64,000 nt of DNA from JAJPKK01 sp963747835 (GCA_963747835.1 CAVVGO010000005.1:1116001-1180000); one strand, 5' to 3'. Counted from the first letter of the stretch, positions 44,030 through 53,219 are shown. The notes: a model not told the origin generated them from the sequence alone. Made by a program: numbers and translations.

Positions 44030-44890
44030 ATGCTTCCTCAGCTTCTCGTCAACAGCCTTACGCTTGGCAGCGTCTATGCGCTGACCGCGCTCGGCTTCGC
44101 GGTGATCTACCGCGCCACGCAGGTGGTGAATTTCGCGCAGGGCGAGATGATGATGCTGGGGGCGATGCTTGCCCTTGTCCTGTTTCGCGATTTTCATCTG
44201 CCCTACGTGCTAGTGATCCTCGGTTCGATCGGCATCTGCATGATTGTCGCACTGCTGGTGGAGCGGATTGCGTTTCGGCCGCTGCTGGGCGCCCCCCATA
44301 TCACGGTCCTCCTCTCCACGGCGGCGGTCGCGCAGATCATCCGCAGCAGCGTGCGGGCTTTTCATGGTGATGACCTCGGAATTTTCCCGCCCATCGTCAG
44401 CATGGAGAGCATGACGGTGTTCGGCATTCGCTACACCGAGCTCAATGTGCTGATCGTCGCGGTCACGGCCGCCACACTGGTGGGGTTCGCCTATCTGTTC
44501 AACTGGACCCGCGTCGGCTGGGCTATGCGGGCCACCGCGCAGAACCAACGCGGGGCTGCGATCGTCGGCATCAGCGTGCCGTCGATCTTCGCTCAGACCT
44601 GGGTGATTGCGGGCGGGCTGGCGGCGCTCGCGGGCATCTTGTTGGCGCCGTTGATTATCGTCAGCCCCGATATGGGCGTCATCGCGAACAAGGGGTTTGT
44701 TGCTGCGATTCTGGGCGGCTTCTCAAGCCTGCCCGGCGCCGTCGTTGGCGGGCTTCTGCTCGCCTTGGCGGAAAACCTGATCGGGGTTTACGTGACCAGC
44801 GCGTTCAAGGATGTCCTGGTTTTCGGCCTGCTGATCCTGTTGCTGCTGGTGCGACCGTCGGGTTTGTTTGGCCAAGCGGCCTTGAGTTGA
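44030..44890 (+). CDS. livH: Liv-type ABC transporter permease (LivH)
   Basis: 286 residues, eight hydrophobic segments. NSLTLGSVYALTALGFAVIY, the QVVNFAQGEMMMLGAMLALV variant of the LivH NFAxG motif, and coupling region RVGWAMRATAQNQRGAAIVG. AAGG is six to ten bases upstream of ATG. It follows livK by 66 bases and is followed by livM after seven. Confidence 0.92.
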   Translation: MLPQLLVNSLTLGSVYALTALGFAVIYRATQVVNFAQGEMMMLGAMLALVLFRDFHLPYVLVILGSIGICMIVALLVERIAFRPLLGAPHITVLLSTAAVAQIIRSSVRAFHGDDLGIFPPIVSMESMTVFGIRYTELNVLIVAVTAATLVGFAYLFNWTRVGWAMRATAQNQRGAAIVGISVPSIFAQTWVIAGGLAALAGILLAPLIIVSPDMGVIANKGFVAAILGGFSSLPGAVVGGLLLALAENLIGVYVTSAFKDVLVFGLLILLLLVRPSGLFGQAALS

Positions 44891-44897
44891 GTGTAAT

Positions 44898-45896
44898 GTG
44901 ACGGGCGCGCTCAATTCGACCGCGAAGGCAACACTCGGCGACGGGCTGACGGGGCATCGCATTTCCACGACCATCGCGCTCGCAACCGTGGCGATCATCT
45001 TTGTCTTGGTCCTCATCCTGGGGAGCGATTACACCCGCTTTGTCGCCGAACTTGTCATGCTCAACGCGATCGCCGCCATGGGGGTGAACATCGCGATGGG
45101 ATTTGCCGGCCTGGTCTCGATCGGGCACGCCGGATTTGGGGCGATATCCGCCTATGCGACGACGCTGATGATGACGCATTGGGACGTACCCTACCTGGTC
45201 GCGCTGCCAGCAAGTGGTTTGCTGGCGGCGGCTGTTGGCGTGATGATCGGACTTCCAGCGTTGCGGCTGACCCCGCTCTATATCGCGATGGTGACGTTCG
45301 GGTTCGGACAGGCGGTGCAATACCTTGCCATCAACTGGATCGACCTGACACGTGGACCAAACGGCATGACGGTGCCGCCGATCGCTTTTCTCGGGTTCGA
45401 CGCCACATCGGAGAGCTTGATGGTGGTGTGCGGCCTGGTCTGTGCGGCGCTGTTCTGGATGTCGTGGAATATCCGCCGGACCCGGATGGGGCGCGCCTTT
45501 ATGGCCATTCGGGAAAGTGCGATTGCGGCCCAATCAGCAGGTGTTCCGCTTAGTCGCTATAAGACGATCGCGTTCGGCGTTTCGGCGTTCTACGGCGGCA
45601 TTGCGGGCGGCCTCTACGCAGCGGTCTCGGGGTTCGTCAATCCCGATGCTTTCACGTTCGGCGTATCGATGAGTTATGTGGCCATGAGCGTGATTGGCGG
45701 GATCGGCACCCTAAGCGGCCCCTTGATTGGGGCCCTCCTGTTGACGCTGCTGCCCGAGTTCCTGCGCTCGTTCGCCGAATACCGGGAAGTTCTGACCGGC
45801 GTCACGCTACTCGCCTTCCTGGTGTTGATGCCGGGCGGTCTCGTCGGACTTGCGCAGCGCTGGGCGGTGCACGCCCGCGGAAGCACTGCGCCATGA
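44898..45896 (+). CDS. livM: Liv-type ABC transporter permease (LivM)
   Basis: 332 residues starting at GTG 44898. An N-terminal polar leader of about 20 residues precedes nine hydrophobic segments; LivM signature NIAMGFAGLVSIGHAGFGAI and coupling region AIRESAIAAQSAGVPLSRYK. The stop overlaps the livG ATG (ATGA). It completes the permease pair of the second Liv system. Confidence 0.9.
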   Translation: MTGALNSTAKATLGDGLTGHRISTTIALATVAIIFVLVLILGSDYTRFVAELVMLNAIAAMGVNIAMGFAGLVSIGHAGFGAISAYATTLMMTHWDVPYLVALPASGLLAAAVGVMIGLPALRLTPLYIAMVTFGFGQAVQYLAINWIDLTRGPNGMTVPPIAFLGFDATSESLMVVCGLVCAALFWMSWNIRRTRMGRAFMAIRESAIAAQSAGVPLSRYKTIAFGVSAFYGGIAGGLYAAVSGFVNPDAFTFGVSMSYVAMSVIGGIGTLSGPLIGALLLTLLPEFLRSFAEYREVLTGVTLLAFLVLMPGGLVGLAQRWAVHARGSTAP

Positions 45897-46702
45897 CAGC
45901 GCCTCCGACAATGCCAGACACCGACGCTGCGCTGAGCGTTCACGACATCTGCCTGTCGTTCGGTGGCAATGCGGTGTTGTCCAACGTCACCGTGGAGGTA
46001 GCGCAAGGCGAGCTGCTTGCTATCATCGGACCCAATGGGGCCGGGAAGACCAGTCTCTTTAACGTCCTCACCCGGCTTTATCAGCCGCAGCAAGGGCGGG
46101 CGCAGGTGTTCGGAAAGAACCTGTTTGCCTGCGCGCCGCACGACCTCGCCGGGATCGGCATTGCGCGGACATTTCAGAACCTTCTGGTTCTCAAGGAATT
46201 GTCGGTTCTCGACAACGTGATGCTCGGCGCGCATTGCCGCTTCCGTTCGTCGCTGGTGTCGTCCGTCCTGGCGCTGCCGGCCGCCATGCTCGAGGAGCGT
46301 GCGGTTCGCCGGCGTGCGCTCGAAGCCTTGGAATTTCTCGGCGTTGGCCACCTTGCCGCCGTTGCGGCCGGCGCTTTGTCGTTCGGACATCAACGCCTCC
46401 TCGAAATTGCGCGCTGCTTGGTGGCTGAGCCCAAACTCCTGCTGCTCGACGAGCCGTCAGCCGGATTGAGCACGGCGGAAATCGCCCGGCTTGCCGAGGT
46501 CATCCGGATCATCAGAAGCCAGAGCAATATCACCATTCTGCTCGTCGCCCACACCATGAAGCTGGTGCTCGATCTGTCCGACCGCATCATTGTGCTCGAC
46601 CACGGCGTCAAGATCGCTGACGGACTGCCGGGCGCCATCGTGGCCGATCCGAAGGTGATCGAGGCCTATCTCGGCAAGGCAAACGACTATGCTGACGGTT
46701 AG
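45893..46702 (+). CDS. livG: Liv-type ABC transporter ATPase (LivG)
   Basis: 269 residues; ATG 45893 overlaps livM, though ATG 45911 is possible. Walker A GPNGAGKTSLFNVLTRLY, ARTFQNLLVLKELSVLDNVM, signature ALSFGHQRLLEIARCLV, Walker B KLLLLDEPSAGLSTAEI and switch histidine in LLVAHTMKLVLDLSDRIIVL. The switch reads VAH instead of the usual VEH, a mild departure at the position just before the His. End overlaps livF by 14 bases. Confidence 0.92.
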   Translation: MTAPPTMPDTDAALSVHDICLSFGGNAVLSNVTVEVAQGELLAIIGPNGAGKTSLFNVLTRLYQPQQGRAQVFGKNLFACAPHDLAGIGIARTFQNLLVLKELSVLDNVMLGAHCRFRSSLVSSVLALPAAMLEERAVRRRALEALEFLGVGHLAAVAAGALSFGHQRLLEIARCLVAEPKLLLLDEPSAGLSTAEIARLAEVIRIIRSQSNITILLVAHTMKLVLDLSDRIIVLDHGVKIADGLPGAIVADPKVIEAYLGKANDYADG

Positions 46703-47396
46703 CGGCCTCTCGGTTGCTTATGGCAACGTTACAGCCGTGCGGGATTGCTCCCTCGAGGTCCCCGAGGGCAAGATCGTGACGTTGCTGGGGGCGAACGGCG
46801 CCGGTAAGACGACAACGTTGAATGCGATCGCGGGCCTGCTCAAGCTGCGATCCGGGTCCGTCACGTTCGAAGGGCGCCGCATTTCCGGCCGAAGTGCCGC
46901 CGAGATCGTGAAACGCGGCATTTCGCTGGTACCGGAGCATCGGCAGCTGTTTCCCGCGATGACGGTGGACGAGAATTTGTTGCTCGGCGCCTACACCCGG
47001 GGGATGGGGCGCACCGCATTGAAAGAGCGCGATCAGGTCTTCGCCTTGTTTCCCGAACTCCTGCCGCGGCGGTACGCGCAGGCCGCGATGCTGAGCGGCG
47101 GGCAGCAGCAGATGCTGGCGATTGGCCGCGGGCTCATGTCGCGACCGCGGCTTCTGCTGCTCGACGAGCCAAGCCTTGGACTGGCGCCGATGATGGTCGA
47201 TCGTGTGCTGGCGACCCTGCAGCAGATCAACGCGCTTGGGCTCACCATCCTTCTGGTCGAGCAGAACGCCTATCGCACGCTTCCGCTCTCTCATACGACC
47301 TACGTGTTGGAGAACGGCGAGGTCGTGCTGCACGGATCGAGTCGGGATTTGATGCGCGACTCCCGGGTGCGGGACTCTTACCTTGGTACCCTCTGA
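46689..47396 (+). CDS. livF: Liv-type ABC transporter ATPase (LivF)
   Basis: 235 residues. Walker A GANGAGKTTTLNAIAGLL, signature AMLSGGQQQMLAIGRGLM, Walker B RLLLLDEPSLGLAPMMVD, and LLVEQNAYRTLPLSHTTYVL. Last transporter gene of the operon; the hydrolase gene follows 33 bases later and is probably co-transcribed. Normal length. Confidence 0.92.
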   Translation: MLTVSGLSVAYGNVTAVRDCSLEVPEGKIVTLLGANGAGKTTTLNAIAGLLKLRSGSVTFEGRRISGRSAAEIVKRGISLVPEHRQLFPAMTVDENLLLGAYTRGMGRTALKERDQVFALFPELLPRRYAQAAMLSGGQQQMLAIGRGLMSRPRLLLLDEPSLGLAPMMVDRVLATLQQINALGLTILLVEQNAYRTLPLSHTTYVLENGEVVLHGSSRDLMRDSRVRDSYLGTL

Positions 47397-47429
47397 GCTG
47401 ACGACTGACGCTGACGAAAGGTGAAAAAC

Positions 47430-48269
47430 ATGCCCGCAAATACACGTGGCTTCCCGCTGTTTCTGACCTTCGACATCGACGCCGAAACCATGTGGACGGC
47501 ACGGGATCCGGCTCTTGCGGCGCGACCTGTTCTGATGTCCCAAGGTGCCTATGGTTGGAAGACCGGGGTTTGGCGGATCATGGAGATGCTGCGCCGCTAC
47601 AACATCCACACGACCTTCTTCATTCCGGGACTGGTGGTCGAGCAGCGTCCTCAGGTGGTCGAAGCGCTACTCAAAGACGGACACGAGATTGCTCACCACA
47701 GCTATACCCACGCCTGGGTCACCAAGCTCACGCCGGACCAGGAACGTGAAGAGATGGAGCGTGGCTTTCAGGCGATCAAGCGTGCCACCGGCTACGCGCC
47801 GCGTGGATACCGCTCGCCGGTCGGCGAAGTCACGCCGACGACGCTGAAGCTCATCAAGGAATATGGATTCAGCTATACGTCCAATTTCGCCGACAGCAAC
47901 TCGCCGTATCTACTGACCATCGATGCCCAGCAGACCGATGTGGTGGAGCTGTGTTGGCGCTGGGTGATGGATGATGCCGCCTATTATCTCTACCACCCCG
48001 GCGTGCTGGGGGGCCGAAGCCTGGGCGACCCGGCGGCGGTAATGCAGACGTGGATGAGCGAATTCGACGTGCTCCACACTGAACCGCACAGCATGATGAT
48101 GGTCGCGATGCACCCCCAACTCACCGGGCAACCGTCGCGGCTGAAGGCGCTGGAGGGCTTCGTCAAATATGCGTTGAGCCATAACGACGTCCGCATCGAT
48201 CGTTGCGACAAGGTGACCGACGAGATGCGCACGCGGCTCAAGGCGTCGGCGACGGCAGGTGTGGCGTAG
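47430..48269 (+). CDS. Polysaccharide deacetylase-family hydrolase
   Basis: 279 residues from ATG 47430, with AAGGTG placed before it (GTG at 47421 possible). Carbohydrate esterase 4 / NodB fold: LFLTFDIDAETMW with the metal-binding Asp pair, the metal His pair in HEIAHHSYTHAWVTKL, GYRSPVGEVTPTTLKLIKEY with the Arg/Ser-Pro loop and final MMVAMHPQLTGQPSRL. Cytoplasmic, no signal. Enzymes of this shape include allantoinase-like PuuE and imidase-type hydrolases as well as sugar deacetylases; with an M20 amidohydrolase and transporter in the same unit, cleavage of a cyclic or acylated amide is more likely than cell-wall work. Confidence 0.85.
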   Translation: MPANTRGFPLFLTFDIDAETMWTARDPALAARPVLMSQGAYGWKTGVWRIMEMLRRYNIHTTFFIPGLVVEQRPQVVEALLKDGHEIAHHSYTHAWVTKLTPDQEREEMERGFQAIKRATGYAPRGYRSPVGEVTPTTLKLIKEYGFSYTSNFADSNSPYLLTIDAQQTDVVELCWRWVMDDAAYYLYHPGVLGGRSLGDPAAVMQTWMSEFDVLHTEPHSMMMVAMHPQLTGQPSRLKALEGFVKYALSHNDVRIDRCDKVTDEMRTRLKASATAGVA

Positions 48270-48295
48270 GCTTAGACCGCGGCGCGTGCGGACCG

Positions 48296-49006
48296 TCACT
48301 TCAACTCGAACTCGATGAGCTCCAGCCGAGTCGCTCCGGCGTTGCGCACCGCGCGTGTCGTGCCGGAATCCTGCCAGTAGAACTCGCCCATTCGCAGGTC
48401 CATGCCGCGATCGGGCTGGCCGGGAACCTGTTCGGCGATCTCGCCGCCGTCGAGGACAACGCGTAGGCCAGGCGCAGTCTGGGTGATGGCGCCGGCGGTT
48501 TCCCCGGGCGCCAGCACGAGACGCCAGCCGCGCACCCGCTCGTTGTCCATGATCTGGGTGTAGCCGGTGGCTGTGCGTGTCGATGGCGTGAACCCGCCTG
48601 GCCGCGGGCTGTTGAACATGAACGAGACATTGTGGAACGGCGTCTCGCCCACGTTCGAGGCCTTATGGGTGCGCGGCGGTCCTTTGGAATAGGCAGTGAA
48701 ATTCGCCTGGCCGCGCTTGGAATGTTGCGGCGGGGTCTGCTTCTCGCCAGGCAGCTGGTTCGCCATGTCGGCATCTTCAATGTTCACCGATACGCTGTCG
48801 GTGGTGTGGGTATGGAAGCCGGTGTTGTGATGCGGCGGCACGTCGATCTTGAGCAGCGTCACGTATTCGTTCTTGAACACGGGGAGATGGAAGGGTGCCC
48901 TTTCGATCGGGACCGCTGCAGTTTCCTCCTGGGCGAAGGCCGGCGCGAACAGGCAGGCGATGACCGCCGACGATACGGCAAGCGACACGGCTACGAAGCG
49001 GTTCAT
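48296..49006 (-). CDS. Secreted cupin-like protein
   Basis: 236 residues with a signal peptide (VSLAVSSAVIACLFAPAFAQ). The first half has a cupin-type metal pattern: VTLLKIDVPPHHNTGFHTHT with the histidines, and a later GGEIAEQVPGQPDRGMDLRM; a second, weaker half follows (WRLVLAPGETAGAITQ, MGEFYWQDSG). Likely a periplasmic bicupin-fold protein of unknown ligand. GGAGG six or so bases before ATG. It is the first of the run of exported proteins on the minus strand. Confidence 0.8.
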   Translation of the reverse strand: MNRFVAVSLAVSSAVIACLFAPAFAQEETAAVPIERAPFHLPVFKNEYVTLLKIDVPPHHNTGFHTHTTDSVSVNIEDADMANQLPGEKQTPPQHSKRGQANFTAYSKGPPRTHKASNVGETPFHNVSFMFNSPRPGGFTPSTRTATGYTQIMDNERVRGWRLVLAPGETAGAITQTAPGLRVVLDGGEIAEQVPGQPDRGMDLRMGEFYWQDSGTTRAVRNAGATRLELIEFELK

Positions 49007-49073
49007 GAAGTTCCTCCAGCTTGCGACGGGGACGCTGCCCGTCGTGCATTGTCGCCGCCGCGCTACTGCGGCG

Positions 49074-49937
49074 TCACTTCCGCGTCTGTTTGAAGAAGCG
49101 CAGATCGGGGGGCTCCTGGTTCTTGTGCGCCGGCATGAGCAGGCCGCCGGCGCTCAGGAAGTAGTTCTCCCTGCCGATTTTCACGTGAGAGTTGCCTTCG
49201 GCGCAGACGAATTCGTCCCAGGCCGGGCGCGGATCGGGATTGAGGACGAGATTCCTGGTCACTGTCCACGGCCGCGTCAGGGCATGATCGATCACGGTGA
49301 TCTGGTCGTGCAGGATTTTCTTGTCGGTCTTGTCGCGATAGATGCGCTCCTTGAAGATCGACTGGTTGTCATGATGCAGCGGCACACCTGCGGCGTCGTA
49401 GTGGCGAGGTCCCTTGAAGGGGCCGCGTGTCTCGACTTCGAGCACGTCATAGCGGCCGTCGCCATTCTCGTCGATCCACTTGCCGATGGAATAGCCGACC
49501 AGCGTCGGTTCAAGATCCTTGGGCCAGTCGCGGCCATCCGTATAGATGCGCCGGGTATGTTCGACCCAGTCGACCAACACATAGGTGGTTTCCGGCGTGA
49601 TGATGAACTCCGTCGGCTGAAACCCGTAGGTGATGAGCGGCATGCCGAAACCGAGACAGGAAACACCGCGCCAGTCGAAGAAGGCGCCGTCTTCCTGGGA
49701 CTTGAGGTTGGTCTCCAGGATCGCCTGATATTCCGGGGTCAGCGGTGCCTCCTGGCCCTTGCCCCACGGTTTGTTCGGATCGAAGGACGGCTGACCGGCG
49801 ACGCCGGGAACGCGCTGCCGAAGCCACTGTCCTTTCCAATCCGGATATTTTGCGTCTTCCGCGGCCGCGGCGGCCGTCAAGGTGACCATCAGCGCCGCCA
49901 TGACAGACGCCGCACGTCGCGTGCTTCGATCGAACAT
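49074..49937 (-). CDS. Secreted protein of an unrecognised three-member family, copy 1
   Basis: 287 residues with signal peptide (ASVMAALMVTLTAAAAAEDA). The conserved frame shared with copies 2 and 3: KYPDWKGQW at the mature N terminus, PLTPEYQAILETNLKSQEDG, GFGMPLITYGFQPTEFIITP, RRIYTDGRDWPKDLEPTLVG, SIGKWIDENGDGRYDVLEVE, PLHHDNQSIFKERIYRDKTD, DHALTRPWTVTRNL and a C terminus LLMPAHKNQEPPDLRFFKQ. Two conserved cysteines may pair. No catalytic motif is evident; the DGxDGRYD loop looks like calcium binding. 137 residues are followed by a palindrome and then copy 2, same strand. Function unknown, periplasmic. Confidence 0.8.
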   Translation of the reverse strand: MFDRSTRRAASVMAALMVTLTAAAAAEDAKYPDWKGQWLRQRVPGVAGQPSFDPNKPWGKGQEAPLTPEYQAILETNLKSQEDGAFFDWRGVSCLGFGMPLITYGFQPTEFIITPETTYVLVDWVEHTRRIYTDGRDWPKDLEPTLVGYSIGKWIDENGDGRYDVLEVETRGPFKGPRHYDAAGVPLHHDNQSIFKERIYRDKTDKKILHDQITVIDHALTRPWTVTRNLVLNPDPRPAWDEFVCAEGNSHVKIGRENYFLSAGGLLMPAHKNQEPPDLRFFKQTRK

Positions 49938-49984
49938 CGTTTGCTCCCCTGTGAACGCCGCTTATGTGCGGCTTGATCGTGTCA

Positions 49985-50013
49985 GCCCGGATGGAGCGCG
50001 TTGCAATCCGGGC
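49985..50013. repeat. REP-like palindrome between paralogues
   Basis: GCCCGGAT (49985-49992) and ATCCGGGC (50006-50013) pair perfectly around a 13-base spacer. Such CCCGGAT palindromes are a common intergenic repeat in Bradyrhizobium-like genomes as I know them; here it may also end transcription of copy 2. Confidence 0.6.
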
Positions 50014-50051
50014 ACTTCACTCGGTGAAACCCCGGAAACGCTCCGTCCGGG

Positions 50052-50888
50052 TTATCTCTGCTTGAAATAGCGCAGGTCGGGCGGCGCCTGTCCCTTCTTG
50101 GTCGGCATCAGGTAGCCGTCGCTGCTGAGGAAGTAGCCCTCTCCGGCGATCTCGACGTGATTGTTGTTCTCGGAGCAATTGTCCTCCGGGAAGGTTTCAT
50201 CGCGGTCGCGGCGGTAGTTCTTCATCACTGTCCACGGCCGAGTCAAAGCATGATCGTAGGTCGTGAGTTCATTGTGCAAAACATTAGGATTGGTCTTGTC
50301 GCCGAAAATCCGCTCCTTCACCACTGTCGCATTGTCGGGATGCATCGGAATTCCCGAATTGTCGAACTGGCGGGGACCCTTAATATTGCGGGTCTCGATT
50401 TCGAGAGTATCGTAACGGCCGTCACCGTCGGTATCGATCCACTTGCCGATTGAATATCCGGAGAAATTCGGCTCCTCCTCTTTGGGCCAGTCGCGCCCGT
50501 CGGTGAAGATGCGCCGCGTGGTGCTGAAGCTCAATTCATAAAGGATGTAGATAGCCTTCGCGGTGATCACGATTTCGATCGGAAAACCCGACGTCATCTG
50601 CCGTGGCATGCCGACCGGAATGCACTGGTAGGTCGTGTCATTGCCCTGGCCACCCGCAGCCTGCGCCGCAAAACTCTTCTCGAAGATTGCCTGAAATTCC
50701 GGCGTCAGCGGCGGCTCCTGGGCGCGGCCGCGCGCCTTGCTTGGGTCATAACGCGGCGGTCCGCCCTCAACTCGCGCCCACTTGCCAGCCCAGTCGGGAT
50801 ATTTCAACTCATCGTGAGCTTGCGCGCCGACAATCGTCGCGCATAACGCAGCCAACAAAGTTGCACCAATTCCGGCTCGGCAGAACAT
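50052..50888 (-). CDS. Secreted protein of an unrecognised three-member family, copy 2
   Basis: 278 residues with signal peptide (IGATLLAALCATIVGAQAHD). Shares the family frame: KYPDWAGKW, PLTPEFQAIFEKSFAAQAAG, PVGMPRQMTSGFPIEIVITA, RRIFTDGRDWPKEEEPNFSG, SIGKWIDTDGDGRYDTLEIE, GIPMHPDNATVVKERIFGDK, DHALTRPWTVMKNYRRDRDE and LMPTKKGQAPPDLRYFKQ. Closest in its C terminus to copy 3. GGGGGAAGG lies just upstream of ATG. Encoded next to copy 1 on the same strand, with the palindrome between them. Function unknown. Confidence 0.8.
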   Translation of the reverse strand: MFCRAGIGATLLAALCATIVGAQAHDELKYPDWAGKWARVEGGPPRYDPSKARGRAQEPPLTPEFQAIFEKSFAAQAAGGQGNDTTYQCIPVGMPRQMTSGFPIEIVITAKAIYILYELSFSTTRRIFTDGRDWPKEEEPNFSGYSIGKWIDTDGDGRYDTLEIETRNIKGPRQFDNSGIPMHPDNATVVKERIFGDKTNPNVLHNELTTYDHALTRPWTVMKNYRRDRDETFPEDNCSENNNHVEIAGEGYFLSSDGYLMPTKKGQAPPDLRYFKQR

Positions 50889-51081
50889 GGCCTTCCCCCG
50901 ACGCCCTTTTTGGGGCTCTCGCTTCCGGCGATGCGCCGCCGCCGGTTTCCGCGAGCGCGTGGAAGATACACCTTTTGCGCCGACAAACGGAAGGGTCGCC
51001 TGGAACGTCGCGGCATGCTGGGACGGGGCGGCAAGTCAGGCGTCAACAGCGCTGCGGGTTACGCGGCGGCCGGTTGCTGCC

Positions 51082-51952
51082 TTATCGGCGCTGCCACAAA
51101 CTCTGCATCCAAGATGCGTGCTTGGGCGATCCGTCGACGCGGGGTGCTTGGGCGTAGTTGCCAGCGCCGCCGCGCTTGGCGAGGCGCCCAACATGGGCGA
51201 AGCGATATCGCCTTGGCGCAGTAGCCCGACTCGCGCGCGGTCCCGACGGCGGTTCAGCCTGGATCGTGGCGCGCTGCTGCGGTTGATCGGTGCGCTCTTC
51301 CGGCGCCACCGCTGCTACGGGTGACAGCGCCAGGGGGTCCGGCACCGCTACCATGTCGGCCCACGGTAACGCGATCGGAGGCGCTGCCGGAGACGTCGGT
51401 TGCGCAGGCGCCATGCCTTCGGTGCCCGCAGCCGGTGGAGCAACCACGACCGTGACATGGACCGGTCGCGGGCTTAAGACACGCGCCTCGTCTTTGCCGC
51501 TCGAACTCATTGACGAGGGGCTCCTCGACGATAGGCTCTTTGACGAGAGGTTCCTTGACGACCGGTTCTTTTACGACCGGTTCTTTAACGACGCGTTCCT
51601 TGACCACGAGCGCCTTGGCGACGGGTTCTTTGACGACGCGTTCCTTGACCAAGGGTGCCTTGACGACGGGTTCCTTGACCACGGATTCCTGGCGGGCGCT
51701 CGCGAGCGAATACGCGCCGGTAGTCGGGGCGATGGAGCCTGTTGTCGGAGTGGCAGGCGACGGCGCCCCAATTGCGGGCCGGATGTCCGCCACGACGGTG
51801 CGCGGCGGCGCCGCGCCATCGTCACGTATCGGAAACATCACGTAGACGGCCGCCCCAACCGCGATCGGCGGCAGCAGCAGCACGCATGCGCTGATACCGA
51901 TCTGGGCCCACATATTGCCGTAGGCTGCTTTCGACGGTGCGATACGAGCCAT
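51082..51952 (-). pseudogene. Membrane-anchored protein with pentapeptide VxKEP repeats, frameshifted after the repeat
   Basis: The start at 51952 gives MARIAPSKAAYGNMWAQIGI and a transmembrane helix (SACVLLLPPIAVGAAVYVMF), then a Pro/Thr linker and twelve tandem pentapeptides of the type VVKEP/LVKER (residues 91-150). After the repeat the frame turns Arg/Cys-rich and runs to 51254, whereas the next frame (from ATG 51510, SSSGKDEARVLSPRPVHVTV) is Pro/Ala-rich and natural to 51082. So one base was probably gained or lost near 51500; two overlapping genes are the other option. Probably a bitopic membrane protein with a rigid periplasmic spacer. Family unknown. Confidence 0.55.
51503..51682. repeat. 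Tandem 15-bp coding repeat (12 units)
   Basis: 180 bases coding VVKEP-type pentapeptides on the minus strand, units differing by a few bases. Copy number is likely to vary between strains through slippage, and the probable frameshift lies at its 3' end. Confidence 0.8.
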
Positions 51953-52260
51953 TTACGAGCGTAACGCCTGTGTTCCAGATAGCCTGACGCGGCTACCCGC
52001 CCGGGGCCAGACACCCCTCAGTATACGCATATACGCTACCGACATTAGCCACCATTGGGTACGCCTTGGGCTCTCGCAAGGCAACCCCGCATGAAGGCTA
52101 ACAGGAAAAAACGCCGATCTGCAAGAAAGGTATCTTAATGGGGGCAATTTGTAAAACGCTCGCAGGGCGTGGTCCGGCAGGGTTGCAATCATCCGCCGCG
52201 AGGCAGCGACAGGCACCGATGTTGCTGTGACATCCCGGCGCGAACCATTATATTGCGCCG

Positions 52261-53193
52261 ATGCCCTATTCTCCGTTTTCCCCCTTTGAACATGAAAACT
52301 TGGCGCCCCGTCGTCGCCGGTTCCGCACCATCCCAGTGCGCACTCTGGTGCCGAACATCATCACGCTGCTGGCGCTTTGCGCGGGGCTGACCGCGATTCG
52401 TCTCGCTGCGGAGGGTACGCTCGAATGGGCGATCTATGCCATCGTGTTTGCCGCCGTGCTGGACGGCATCGACGGGCGGGTGGCGCGGCTGCTCAAGGGA
52501 ACCTCGCGCTTCGGCGCCGAACTCGACAGCCTCGCCGACTTCGTCAATTTCGGCGTTGCGCCGTGCGTGACGCTTTATTTCTGGGGTCTGCACGAAATCA
52601 AATCGGCGGGCTGGATCGCCGCCATGGTGTTCGCGATTGCGGGCGGGCTGCGGCTCGCTCGCTTCAACGTGATGATCGACGATCCCAATCGCCCGCCCTG
52701 GGCCGGCAACTTCTTCACCGGGATCCCGGCTCCGGCCGGCGCTATCACGGTGCTGCTGCCGGTCTATGTCCAGTTCCTCGGACTGCCGCGGCTCGGATTC
52801 GTTGCGCCGGTGACGCTCGTCTATACGCTCGCGATCGCCTTCCTGATGGTGTCCCGCCTGCCGGTGTTTTCCGGCAAGCGGGTCGGCACCCGCGTGCCGC
52901 CCGACCTGGTCCTTCCGGTGTTCGTCGGCGTCGTCCTGTTTTTTGCGCTGCTGATTGCCTATCCGTTCGAGGTGCTCACCATCGGCTCAGCGATGTATCT
53001 CGCCTCCCTGCCATTGGGCCTGCTGTCCTATCGAAATTATATTCGCCGCGACGCCGAAGCGAAGGCTCGTGTCGCGGATTCCGCGAAACCGTCGGACCGG
53101 CTCGTCGATCGGTCCACCGAAACCGGCGCTTTGGCGCCCGACAAGCCGGTGCTGCCGCTCGATAGCGACGACGACCAGCCGACGCGCCACTGA
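52261..53193 (+). CDS. pssA: CDP-diacylglycerol-serine O-phosphatidyltransferase
   Basis: 310 residues. CDP-alcohol phosphotransferase motif with Asp71, Gly72, Ala75, Arg76, Gly85, Asp89, Asp93 (DGIDGRVARLLKGTSRFGAE, then LDSLAD), an N-terminal basic segment and eight hydrophobic helices, then a hydrophilic C-terminal tail (residues about 260-310). It makes phosphatidylserine in the inner membrane, the first step to phosphatidylethanolamine. The decarboxylase gene psd, which often precedes pssA in this group, is not upstream here. The following gene starts 26 bases later. Confidence 0.93.
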   Translation: MPYSPFSPFEHENLAPRRRRFRTIPVRTLVPNIITLLALCAGLTAIRLAAEGTLEWAIYAIVFAAVLDGIDGRVARLLKGTSRFGAELDSLADFVNFGVAPCVTLYFWGLHEIKSAGWIAAMVFAIAGGLRLARFNVMIDDPNRPPWAGNFFTGIPAPAGAITVLLPVYVQFLGLPRLGFVAPVTLVYTLAIAFLMVSRLPVFSGKRVGTRVPPDLVLPVFVGVVLFFALLIAYPFEVLTIGSAMYLASLPLGLLSYRNYIRRDAEAKARVADSAKPSDRLVDRSTETGALAPDKPVLPLDSDDDQPTRH

Positions 53194-53219
53194 TTGCCTG
53201 TCTCCACGGAAGGATACCC

